Of a DNA stretch of 64,000 bases, positions 54,011 to 64,000 are shown piece by piece. Below the pieces are notes generated by a model. The model saw only the letters and a program-made list of their open reading frames with translations, did no database searches and was not told where the DNA came from. Numbering within the stretch: the stretch's first letter is position 1; each line of letters starts with the position of its first letter. The stretch lies in assembly GCA_038502055.1 (NCBI GenBank), contig JAXRKN010000042.1, positions 3,100,001 through 3,164,000 on the forward strand. The letters are read 5' to 3'. Made by a program: the position numbers and the translations under genes. Source of the stretch: Tanytarsus gracilentus. Lineage: Eukaryota; Arthropoda; Insecta; Diptera; Chironomidae.

Positions 54011-54044
54011 TCAGTTGAAAATTTCACGTTAAGCCAATTAGTCG
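54011..54044 (+). promoter_or_regulatory. tin: tin core promoter: initiator plus DPE, no TATA
   Basis: TCAGTT at 54011-54016 fits the fly initiator TCAKTY with A+1 at 54013. AGTCG at 54040-54044 lies exactly at +28 to +32 and fits the downstream promoter element RGWYV. No TATA box was seen about 30 bp upstream. This gives a 5' leader of about 107 nt. Drosophila tin is known to have a DPE-driven promoter, so the arrangement agrees. Confidence 0.6.
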
Positions 54045-54080
54045 GAGGATACAAATTTGAGTGGCGCTAAAAAATTATTA

Positions 54081-54087
54081 TCAAGTG
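54081..54087 (+). promoter_or_regulatory. Tinman/NK2-type site TCAAGTG next to the tin start
   Basis: A perfect TYAAGTG, the Tinman and vertebrate Nkx2-5 binding motif, 33 nt before the tin ATG and inside the predicted leader. It could serve autoregulation, but single 7-mers occur by chance about every 3 kb. Confidence 0.4.
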
Positions 54088-54119
54088 TCTCTTTAGTGAT
54101 TAATTAGTGAAGTGTAAAT

Positions 54120-56077
54120 ATGATCAACATGCAGCATCAATCGGGATATTACGATATGGACAATAATGTGGTCATTGGTGAAAATAATTCCGGCGATGTT
54201 GACGTGCTTAATACAACGCCCTTCTCGGTTCGTGACATTCTTAATATTGCAAATCAAAACAGTGTCGATGAAAGTGCCTATCATGATCCTCTTAACCCAG
54301 CGAGTGATTTATTTTCAAATAAGTTTTATGGAAACAATTGCGGAAGTGGATATGCCAGTGGTGCTCAATATAAAAGGTGAAAAAATCTTAAGAGAGTTAA
54401 ATGAAACTTTGAAAAATGCAAAAAGTATAACTTCTTAAATTTTAGGATTCGAATCTTTTTTAAATTCTCAATAATTTAAATTATTCAAATCATTGAAAAA
54501 ATTAATTACTTCTTTAAGAATTTAAAGCTCCGTTTTTAAAATAATTTCGAAACAAATTTCTTTAATCTATTAAATAAAATTGCAAAATTCATCAAATAAA
54601 TTTCTTTCATCTCAGTTTTCGTCCCTCCAACGATCAAATGGGTCTCTATGACTATTCATTCAACAACAATTATCTCCTCTTCCAAAATACACCTTCAAAT
54701 TATTCAAATTTTGACTACACAACCTCAAATTCAACCCTTTATCATGACTACAATCCAATGCCATCGTACAATCATTTCGCATCAACTTCATCGCCAATTT
54801 TTAACTCTTCAATACGACATTCGACAGCAACTTCAGTTGAGAGTGGAAAAGGTCAAATTAAGAGTGAAACGGCTTCGAATCCAATCGTAATTAGTGAGGT
54901 TCATTCGTTAGGAAAGATTCAAGGAATAATTCACAATACGTCTGAACATGTCCAAGAGTTAAATCAAATGTGCTTAACCAAAGATCCGAAGGAGTTTGAT
55001 AAGGCGATCATAAGTGAGTTGAATAGAAAAAATTTGAAGACCTTCAAAATGATTTTAAAATTTTTAATTTAAAATAAATCATATCCACATTTTTAATCAC
55101 CTTCAGAGGACACAAATCACGTCGTAACTTCATCATCATCATGTGGAAAATCCGGAAAATCAAAAAGCAAAAGAAAACCAAGAATTTTGTTCTCACAATC
55201 GCAAGTTGTTGAACTCGAAAGGAGATTTAAGCTACAAAAATATTTATCAGCACCAGAGAGGGAAACTTTGGCCAGCAATTTAAACTTAACACCAACACAG
55301 ATTAAAGTAAGTTGAAAAACTTAAAATTTAGTAAAAAAATCAACGCAAGTAAGAGATTTATTTTCAAATTAAGGATTCGAACCTTCTTAACTTTCTTTAA
55401 AACTTTCATTAAATATTTCAACTTAAAGTTTTTCAAGTAAAATAAACTTTTAACCCGTTTCTAGTATTCGGAAATCTTAAAAATTGCATAAATAATTAAT
55501 TAATCATCAAACATTTGATTATTCAGACTTTCTTGCCTAGAAAAAAAAATTAATCGAGCTCTGAATTAAATATTTTCAAGTGCTTATGAAACTTTCATGC
55601 GCATGTAACAAGATCTGGAATTATAAAATTATTAATTTTTACATTTTTATGCCCTAGTTTAAGAAAATAAGAAAACTATTGTGAAATCGACAAATTTACT
55701 CGATTTTTTGAGTTAAAAATTTCATCACACTAATTTACTTTTCTCTCATTTTCACTTAACAGATTTGGTTCCAAAATCGAAGGTAATTATTTTTACTCAA
55801 ACTCTTAAGCACGTCCTCCTACTTTCCACTTAAAAAATAATTTTCTCATCCCACCTCTCTCTCACTAATTAGATACAAATCAAAGCGGCTTCAAATTGAA
55901 TGTGGTTTAACATCTTCAGCATCATCGTCCACGCTTCCAGCAACAAAATCAAAAGATTCTCTTAAAAATTCATCGAAAAGCTCGAGTAGCTCAAATTATC
56001 AATCTGCTGCTCCAAATAACGTCAATATTGCCACAATTCAAACGCCATTTTCTTACAACAACAACATTTTTTGGTGA
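54120..56077 (+). CDS. tin: tinman (NK2-class, NK4 group), complete, five exons
   Basis: Homeobox transcription factor for heart and visceral mesoderm. Exons 54120-54376, 54616-55013, 55107-55306, 55763-55782 and 55873-56077 (1080 nt, 359 residues), all in frame. Seen: an N-terminal TN/eh1-like motif TTPFSVRDILN (residues 32-42); a Tyr/Asn/Ser-rich middle; a basic run leading into the homeodomain at 240-299 (KRKPRILFSQSQVVELERRF, KYLSAPERETLASNLNLTPTQIK, IWFQNRRYKSKR). Tyr54 is diagnostic of the NK2 class. The tail is short, Ser/Asn-rich and ends NNNIFW. No NK2-specific domain follows the homeodomain, which argues against vnd or scarecrow and fits tin. The neighbour bap supports this, since tin and bap are NK-cluster partners. 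The homeobox is cut by introns after residue 46 and inside codon 53. Confidence 0.88.
55763..55782 (+). CDS. tin: tin exon 4: 20-nt microexon of the recognition helix
   Basis: Twenty nucleotides between AACAG and GTAATT encode IWFQNR (homeodomain 47-52) plus two bases of Arg53. The next exon at 55873 supplies the A of AGA, then YKSKRLQ. Skipping it would shift the frame and destroy the homeodomain. Frame and family sequence leave little doubt about its existence. Confidence 0.88.
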
Positions 56078-56252
56078 AACATTTTTGATCAATTTTGCAT
56101 CAAAGCCTGAGAAAAGTTTTTATATTGTGAGGAAAATTTAAAAATATGGTCAAGGGGTGGAAACTTGGGAGACTATTTTTTTTAAAATTTTTATAATTGA
56201 AAATTTGAATCTTTATATTTAATTGCATTAACTTAAATTCGAACTTAATTTA

Positions 56253-56258
56253 AATAAA
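56253..56258 (+). terminator. tin: Possible tin polyadenylation signal
   Basis: AATAAA about 175 nt after the tin stop. Confidence 0.4.
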
Positions 56259-59200
56259 CATCAAAATTTGCAAACCATATTTCACACCCCTTAAAAATTA
56301 TAAAAATTGTGAAAAGAAAATTTCTTAATGAAACAAAAAATTATTAAAAGTTGAAAATTTATGAACATGATCGTGTTGTTTCAATTCTTGCGTATATGAG
56401 AGTGTTCAAAGGGCATCTGTTTTATTTTGTGTTACTCTGCTCCTCCACATTTCGCTTTGGCTTCTGTCGGCTTCGAATCTTAAAATGCGATAACCCAGCA
56501 ATATATTAAATTCACATAATTTTCCTCTCTTTTTTTTAATATTCTTCTGCTTTTTTATCTTCTTCCCTATGAATGTGCTCTGTGTGTGAGTCTAGCATGA
56601 AAGTCTCTGCTCTGGATTCTTATTCAGCATATTGAATATCAAACTCAATTTAGATTGAAATGAAACTGACTTTTAATAAACATCATTTTCTGATATAAAT
56701 GACAGTGAATTGGGATCTGTTTAAAAGTTGAGTCAATAAAGTCCTCGCACACAGTATTTTATGGTCGATCGATTTTTCTTCTCCCATCCGAGTGTGTGGT
56801 TTGTATCGAATTACATTCGGATATTTAACATTTCATGGGATATTGATGATTCTCATTTGCTATTCATCATTTCATCTTATGTACACTGAGGGTGTTGAAC
56901 TTTTTTGCGTTAAATTGATTTTTTTCTTTTTGTTTACTCTAAATTTTTATTTACTTAATTGTTAAGTGTTGTTTAACTTATTATGTACTTAAGGGCATAA
57001 TAATAACAACAAGTGTGAAGTAGGTTATTGGAATGATTCTCTGAAGAATTTTGTTTGCGAGTGTTTTTCAAGAGGATCTCTCTCTTAAGTTAACATCGAT
57101 GAGTTTTGTTTAACGTGTTTTAAAAATTTAAATATTTCTAAAATGCTCAAAAACGGTGCAAAAGTTAACAATAACATCAAAAACTGTTGAAGGTTTCAAA
57201 AAATTGTTATTTTAATAAAAAAATTCTCAAAATTTTTTACTTGCTTTTTTGGGCTTTTTTAAATTTGAATTTTTATATCAATTAAAATAACATTTGAGAC
57301 TTTAATAAATTAATTACGTTCATTAAAAAATTAGTTAATTCTACAATTTTAATATTTTGTTTCACTCAAATTAATTTACCCTTTGCACAAGTGTCATAAT
57401 CCCTTTAATTTTCTCTTTTAACAATCACAAGTCGTGTCATTGTTCCAAATTCAATAGAGCATGTAATAATCCTCAATAACATAATCGCTTGATTGCCTCT
57501 TCACCATCCGTATGCACTTTTATGAAAATGTAGAGTCACGTGTGTGTACGATAGGAGGCGACAGAAAAGTGTGGTTAGTCAAACGGAAACAAAACTCAAA
57601 AATCACATGCTCAAAAGACAAATTGTTGGATAAATAAATTAGTGGTTTCAGGCAGAAACACAGAAATTATTTCGCAGAGATGTCATCATGTGAAATTTAA
57701 AACTTTTGCATTTTTCCCCAAAAAAAAAACTCTTTCTCTATTTTGTTTTCCATTTAAACACGGATACGCGTCGACTCAGAAGTATAATACCACTCACTCA
57801 CATCTCGACGAGTTGAGGATATATGAGGTTTTGAGGAAGAAATGTAAACACTAAGTAATTTGAATTAGTGAGTCGAAAAAATTTTAAAGACAGTTAAAGC
57901 ATGTGTTGAGGATGTTTACTTAATTCAATCGCACTCTATAGTGAGCATGTGCGTTTCTGTTCGCTATCATAATGGAAAAGAGTTAAATTTCTTTTGTTCA
58001 TTTAACGTGAGTTATTAATTGATTTTTTTAAAGGGAATTTCGAATTTGATTTAAATTTTTAGGTTTAACGGAAAAAACAAGAATTTTTAAAAAGTTTAAT
58101 GGTTGTAAAATTCCAACAATCAAAATTTTGTCATCCGAATTTTAAAATTTATTTTTTACGTTTTTTAAATCGTCAAAATATTCCTCGATTACCATCAATT
58201 TTCCACCTAATTTTCCCACATCATTTTCAATATGATTCTAATTAACCTTCTCACACACGTTGAGAACAAAACCCCGATAACTTTCTTGATTATAATTGCT
58301 ATCTGTCAACTCCCTCACATCCACTCAGTCGTGCTCACTCTGATTGCGGGTAGAAGATTAAATAAATTCGCACACAGCAAGAAGTCTCTGCAATTGTAAA
58401 GAGTTCTTACCTTTTTTGCTAACAGCATATAAAATTCTCTCTCTAATTTTTTCCCATTCATTCCTTTCCCTCCCACCATCCTCGACTCGAGTATTTTCTC
58501 TCATTCATCCCCTTCTTGCGCTGAGAGCAATTGCTGCTTATTGTGTGCTAACCAATTCACGCAATTATCTTCAATTTTCATTCGTTTATTCGTAACTTTT
58601 GTACTGTAAAAAAAAGGCAACATTATAATCGAAATCATTATCATTTTGAAGAAATTACAGCTGAGGAGTTCCAGCTCTTCTTTTGCTATGAAGTAAAAAG
58701 TATCTTGGAGAAAATGATTAAATTAAAAATTCATGTCACAAATTGATTGAAGAGAGATTTTTTTTGATGGGAATGAAATTCAATTTTTTTACGGGGGTAG
58801 ATTTTAAAATTTTGTTGATTTTGATGGAGCTTATAAAAATTTGAACAATTTTTGTTCGTTTTATTGGAAGAAAAAAAGCTTTAATATAAATTAGTGTTTC
58901 GTACTTTAGTTCTTAAATTAGTTTTTAAATTTAATCCAGTTTAAAATTTAACTTCGTTATTTCAACAAAAAAAATTCTGATATCAATTCAGCCGTCATTG
59001 TTTCCTTAGATTTGAAAATAATTTTCAAAAATCGTCTCTTAAAGTGTGCAAGTACGTTCGCATCAAAATTACATGGTTAATGACAACTCAAATGGAAAAG
59101 TGAGGACAAAATTACAAGATTTAAACATTTTTGAACTTTAACTTATTCAGAATTAAAAATAATATTTTTTGCAATATATTAGTTTAGAATTTTAAATTCT

Positions 59201-61792
59201 TTACGTTTGATAAATTAATTATAATCAAAATCGCTTAAATTTTCTCTAAAAATAATTTTTAATTCACATTTTTATCGATCATTGAGTTTGCAATGATTTT
59301 TCAATTATCTCTCTTCCATTAATTCAGCTTTTAAATGTTTACACCAAATTCTATTCGCTCAAGTGCACTAAAGCAAGGAAAAAATTCACATTACGAATTA
59401 AAATGCAACTCAATATTTCTCCTCTATTTTACTGTGTTTTTTAAGCACACTAATTGATGCAATTCACTGCTGATGATGATGAGGCAAGTGCGACGAAAGA
59501 TATTGTAAACAATTCTGAAGATTCCAATAATAGATGTGGATAGAAATGAAAACATTCAAACATTTCTGCTTAACATATGTTTAAGTTTTTTACTCACTAA
59601 AAAAAGTTATTTCTCTTTGAGAGAAGTTTTTAAATTTTTTTTTTCGCATGGATTGAAAATCTGCAAAATTTATTAATTATCATCCCACACATTTTAATTA
59701 ATTGATGCACTTTTCTGATGATTTTGAACTAAAAAAAAGAAATTTTAATTGACTTCCTTTATTTATAAAAAAATATTTCATCTCATCTTCTCACTCACAT
59801 TTCCAGAGCAACTCAATTGTGCTCAAATGTGTAATTAAAACATTTTACTATAATTATGAGGTTTTTTCATCTCATTCAAATCTAAATCATCGCGCTTTAA
59901 TTTCCATTTCGTAACCAATGGTCGAGGAGATGCTGCGAGAGCAATATCAAAATGTAACCAAAAAATCATTTTGTTTTAAACACAACTTAATTAGTGAGAT
60001 GAGAAGAAAAAAAATGTTCGAGTTTGAGTCAATAAAATTAGCCTTAAAGAAAAATGAGTTTACAGTGAGGGTTGAAAAAAATTATATTGGAAAATTTTTA
60101 AGCAAATTTAAATTTTTTTATCAATGTGTATTGAAAAGATTTTCATCAAAATTTCACAAATTCTTAAAACTAAACTTAAATTAACTAAAATTAATAAAAA
60201 CTCAAATATTTTACACACTTCACTGTACCTCATTTTCCGCAGGCGTTAAAAAAACACGTAATGTAATATCATCGAGCTCTCGATAGATTCATTTGTGTTT
60301 AGATGTTTAAGAAAACACACAAAAAACTCTTTTTCACAGATATACAAGAACAATTAAATCGTTTTTCAATCTTTTAATTTTTAATGGATTGAAAATTTCG
60401 AATTGTTATTGTTTCCAATTTTCCTCACTCGCATATACTCAAATGAGATATATTGTGGGGGAAAAACCATATGCAGGAGAAGATTTTAAACAAATTTTAA
60501 TTCCTGTGATTTTAGAATTGCGGTGTGAAATTGAGACGCTTTTAAATGATGGAAATTGCGTGTGAGTTGATCGTTGAAAAACACTTTTGGGGTGTTGGGA
60601 AATTTTATTTTCTTTATTTTTTTAAACATTTAAAATTTAAACTTCTTTCATATTTTAAATAAAAATTTTTCTCGTCCTTAAATTTGTAAACATTTTTCTT
60701 GAAGAGTTAATTAAGGGCACGAAATTCATTAGAACTACAAAAGTCATCATGCCCTCGAAAAAGAATAACAAAAAAATAAATATTAGAGTCGAAGTATTAA
60801 ATTTCTCTAAACAATCAAACTTGACTCCCAAATCCACTCTAAAAAAACTGTGTATGCAGTCATAATCTCCGAGTCATATTTCATATTTCACAGGCCAATT
60901 GAGCGAGAGTCACTCGCACTCATATTCGAAAAATTTACTGAATTGATTTTATGTTGTCTGCTTGTAAAGGCTCAAGGGGGCGCAAAAATATTTTTTATGG
61001 TCCTTAATTTTTTTTACTTTTAGTATTTGCAAAGGTTTAGAAATCTCGTAAATGTTTCGAATTAAAAAAGAATTAAAAATTACCATGTCATCTCCCTTTC
61101 AAAAAAACCATGCCTTAAACTTAAAACTAGAGAATGTACTTGCTCGACTCGTCTCCAAAAAAATCATTTTATCTTCTTTCAAGAGTTTTTTATGATCTCG
61201 TTCTTTTGTTTATGAATGGATGCGATTATAAAAAATCTTCTAAGGGAGCAAGAGAGTCACGATGTTGATGGTTTGTTTACACACTACAATAAAAAGGAAT
61301 GCTGAAAGTCTGCTGTAATAATTCCCTCATTCGTTTTATAATTGCCACTGTGAAAATATAAAATATAATGAATGGGGCTTCTTTAGTCGAGTGAGAGATC
61401 GAGTGTATAAACATGATTTTAAATTGACACTTTTAGTCGTAATTAAAAGTTTGCGTGAAAATTATAGTGAAGTTGTTTAAACGGATGAAAATGATGAGAA
61501 AAGTGTATGAGGTAGTTAAAAAAATAAGAGTGGAAAATTTTTAAGTTTTTGAATTTTAAAAACCGTTAAATATTGAAAATTTAAATCTCAAGATTAATTA
61601 AAATTTATATAGTTTATAAAATTAATCCGAACCTCAAAGTATTTTTTTTTCGTGAATGTCAACGACATAAATTTTTCACACGCTTTTCCTAACCCAGCAA
61701 CGGTTCTTATCAGAGATTTCCCTTTTACCAGTTCAAGCATGTTTTCATCCCGAAAAAAATAATAAACATTATTAAAAATTCACTGCTCCCAC

Positions 61793-61987
61793 TCAAGTGC
61801 ATTCAATTATCACATTTTGAGAAATTTAAAAGAAAGATTTTTCCAACAACAAGGTTAATCGCCATCAGCGCAGCCACTTGAGCTAAACTCGCGAGTGAGG
61901 AGAATTATTTCGAGTGCCTTAAAAGCAGCCAAAAATACTTTACATAGATCGATGACATAAGAATCCCAAATTGACTCGTCTTAAGTG
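61793..61987. promoter_or_regulatory. Candidate mesodermal enhancer: three Tinman-type sites in 195 bp
   Basis: TCAAGTG at 61793-61799, CACTTGA (the same site reversed) at 61875-61881 and TTAAGTG at 61981-61987. GATA-like cores (CTTATCA near 61708, ATTATCA near 61806) lie in the same stretch, which is less AT-rich and less repetitive than the DNA around it. In Drosophila, bap is a direct Tin target and tin autoregulates. I infer a Tin-responsive element shared by, or belonging to, bap or tin. Confidence 0.4.
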
Positions 61988-62165
61988 GTGCTCTCTCAAA
62001 ATTCCCATTCGACCTTAAATACAGAGGATTAACACACACCACCGACTTTAGGCCAAGTTTAATTTCATCAACACGTTAAAGCCACTCCAATTAGTTAATG
62101 GATCCATAAGTGCCAATCTATTATCATTAAGATTGTGGTGGAATTTTATTTGATTAGTGGAAAAC

Positions 62166-62171
62166 TTTATT
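62166..62171 (-). terminator. bap: Possible bap polyadenylation signal
   Basis: TTTATT on the plus strand, AATAAA on the bap strand, about 115 nt after the bap stop. Another match sits at 62145-62150. Confidence 0.4.
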
Positions 62172-62284
62172 AATAGTCGATACTTAAATTTTAAAGCATT
62201 CGTCATTGCGAAATTGTCTGAATCAAAAATTTTTATAGCAAAAAAAATATTTTTTTTATAGATTTTGAATTTTTATTTTTCATT

Positions 62285-63626
62285 TCAATCGATTTCTACA
62301 TTTTCGTTTTCATCCAAATTTTCATCATCTCCTTTCGAGCTCATAATTTCCTCATTATTCCTCTCGTCAGACTCATCAAAGTCTTTATGATTGCCACTCT
62401 TACGATGACCCGATGATTCGAGCGATGAGTGGAGACTAAGTGCTGATTTCGGTGCATAGAGATATGGATAAAGTTGAGGTGGGATTCCGTATGATGCCAT
62501 TTGGAACTGATTTTAGGAGAAATTTAAAACATTTTTTAATTAACATTTAATATTTTTTAAATCAGAATTTCAAACGATTGAAAATTCAAAGGTTTAAATT
62601 TCTTCAGCCATTTTCGTACCTGCTGTCGATAGAGATCTGTAAGACTGAGCTTGCTGAACAGCGATGGATCGATAGCTGGTGAGGGATATGCAGGTGACAA
62701 ATTTTGTGACATCATTCGACAATAATTTCCATCATCTCTTACAAGCACTTGCACGGGCACGACTCGTTTTGTAGCCGCTAAAATTGCTGCCTCATGCTGC
62801 TGCATTTGCTTTCTTTTTGTTTTGTAGCGACGATTTTGGAACCAAATCTGGTAATAATATTGAAATATTTATAATTTCTCCTTTAATTTTTTGTTTAAGG
62901 TCATCCAAAAAATCGATTTAACAAACATCCAACAACACTCACTTTAATTTGTGTTTCAGTCAATCTCAGCGACTTTGCAAGATCTGCTCGCTCCGGTCCG
63001 GATAGGTATCGTTGGAGTGCAAATCTTCGCTCGAGTTCAAACACCTGACTATGCGAGAAAGCGGCTCGACTTCTTTTCTTTCTATTTGGCCCCACATCGT
63101 CGCCTTTATTGTTCATTTGATAATTTAGTGAAGGACTTTCGCAGTCTAATGCATCAAAATGAAAATGGGGTAAAAATAGAAAAGAAAAATATGTTAAATC
63201 CATGCGGTACGGGTGACACTCATTGTACAACCGTGATAATATTCGTCACGTGTGACACGCGGATAAAAAAAAGTTTCCAAATTGAGTGTCATTAACTTAA
63301 TTGCTATATTTACACCCAACCACTAAAAGTCTCACTAAACGGCACGATGACTTTATGGAAATTTTACCTGTCATTCGGCGACGCATATCAATGGGATTAC
63401 TCAATAATTGCACAATATTTTTTTCACTAGAGTCTGTAGATTTTTGCTCATGATCGTCCTTTGAGTTATTGACGATAAAACAATCCAATGAACTTCGTCG
63501 GAATCGACAAAATTGCTTAATTTTTCTCGATATATCCTGATGACTGTTGCTATTATTACTCGTTAGAATGTCATTAATTGAAAATGGTGTAGTGGATAAT
63601 TTTAGTGATGTTTCCGTTAAATCCAT
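62285..63626 (-). CDS. bap: bagpipe (NK3 class), complete, four exons
   Basis: NK3-class homeobox factor of visceral mesoderm. Minus-strand exons 63626-63368, 63145-62943, 62847-62620 and 62506-62285 (912 nt, 303 residues), joined in phases 1, 0 and 0. Seen: an N-terminal TN/eh1-like motif STTPFSINDILT (residues 11-22); homeodomain 109-168 (KKRSRAAFSHSQVFELERRFALQRYLSGPERADLAKSLRLTETQIK, then IWFQNRRYKTKRKQ), almost the Drosophila bap sequence; the NK3-type block VVPVQVLVRDDG at 183-194; LYRQQ and YGIPPQLYPYLY after it; and an acidic Asp/Glu/Asn-rich end. The homeobox intron falls after residue 46, as in tin. Tail-to-tail orientation with tin. Identification is firm because both the homeodomain and the VPVQVLVR block match. 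Confidence 0.94.
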
Positions 63627-63649
63627 TTTTTAAATTTAAATATTTTTTG

Positions 63650-63656
63650 CACTTAA
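63650..63656 (-). promoter_or_regulatory. Tinman-type site TTAAGTG just upstream of bap
   Basis: CACTTAA on the plus strand, TTAAGTG on the bap strand, 24 nt before the bap ATG. bap is a known direct target of Tinman in Drosophila; one 7-mer alone is weak evidence. Confidence 0.35.
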
Positions 63657-63688
63657 TCCAAGATCATGTACTTCACATTTAACAAGAA

Positions 63689-63697
63689 TTTTATATA
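63689..63697 (-). promoter_or_regulatory. bap: Possible bap TATA box
   Basis: TATATAAAA on the bap strand, about 65-70 nt upstream of the ATG, so transcription would start near 63665 with a leader of about 40 nt. No clear initiator was found at the expected place. Confidence 0.35.
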
Positions 63698-64000
63698 CGC
63701 ACGAAAAGCGTCTTATTTATTGAGAGATCAACAACGTTATGAAGTGAAAAAATAAAATATCGCTTAGTGAAAAAAAATGACTTGAGAAAAGAACCTCCTT
63801 CATTGGATGAGAAAGAAAAGAGAGGGAATAAGAAAGCGCGTTCATTGGTTCATTTTCCTCCTTCCATTACTTTTGCATTTTTCATATTATATCGTGTACA
63901 TGCTTCACTAAATTAATGATCTCTCTGTAATTGCGTGAGTGTCAGTGGGGTGAGAATTGCGTTTTTTTAATAAAAATTGTAAATTTAAGTAAAATTAGTA
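63698..64000. other. bap upstream region to right edge
   Basis: About 300 bases of non-coding sequence upstream of bap. Nothing further recognised; labial is not present. Confidence 0.6.

Larger units (their letters stand above)
56260..62284. other. tin-bap tail-to-tail intergenic region
   Basis: About 6 kb between the 3' ends of tin and bap; no gene is supported. Mostly AT-rich low-complexity sequence. The exception is about 61680-62110, which is of normal complexity and holds three Tinman-type sites (described separately). It also contains GGGGTGGAAAC-type inverted ends at 56152-56292. Confidence 0.6.

Noticed and set aside
54120..56077. Alternative identity vnd or scarecrow for the NK2-class gene
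   Set aside because: No NK2-specific domain after the homeodomain, and the direct neighbour is bap, the usual partner of tin.

Overview
The window is invertebrate nuclear DNA, strongly AT-rich by eye, with spliced genes and a mixture of very short introns (56-95 nt) and very long ones. All five genes I can support are homeobox genes. Three are anterior Hox genes: Deformed (Dfd), zerknullt (zen, the insect Hox3) and proboscipedia (pb). Two are NK-class mesoderm genes: tinman (tin) and bagpipe (bap). The pb protein is close to the Drosophila form well outside the homeodomain, zen is a diverged Hox3 without YPWM, and a (GTCY)n-type mobile element is present. Together these point to an insect, most probably a fly. 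A compact nematoceran such as a midge is my guess, but the species cannot be read from the sequence.

Layout. 1-5862: the 5' half of Dfd on the minus strand (three coding exons, 4618-5862); its homeobox exon lies beyond the left edge. 5863-22981: Dfd/zen intergenic region with a roughly 1 kb tandem-repeat element (13.4-14.4 kb), a (GA)20 tract and a suspect homopolymer block (about 21.97-22.47 kb). 22982-25275: zen, plus strand, three exons. 25276-32700: intergenic. 32701-52408: pb, plus strand, six coding exons, with a 16.9 kb first intron that carries an inverted-repeat element (about 36.8-37.86 kb) and a small retroinsert-like fragment (45.0-45.1 kb). 54120-56077: tin, plus strand, five exons. 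56078-62284: tin/bap tail-to-tail interval with a cluster of Tinman-type binding sites. 62285-63626: bap, minus strand, four exons. 63627-64000: bap promoter region.

The main result is the gene order. The place next to pb where labial is expected is taken by tin and bap, so an anterior Hox block is joined directly to two NK-cluster genes with 1.7 kb between the pb stop and the tin start. Dfd is also on the opposite strand to zen and pb. Exon structure adds more: pb and tin each place the DNA-recognition helix on a microexon (34 and 20 nt), tin and bap share a phase-0 intron between homeodomain residues 46 and 47, and pb and zen share a phase-1 intron inside codon 56. The pb intron in codon 56 uses a weak splice donor with a strong-looking donor 4 nt downstream and a 17-bp hairpin in the intron.

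All exon joins were inferred by eye from GT/AG borders, frame continuity and family sequence. The four complete reading frames each come out as a whole number of codons: zen 327, pb 670, tin 359 and bap 303 residues. Functions come from the known families, not from data on this organism.
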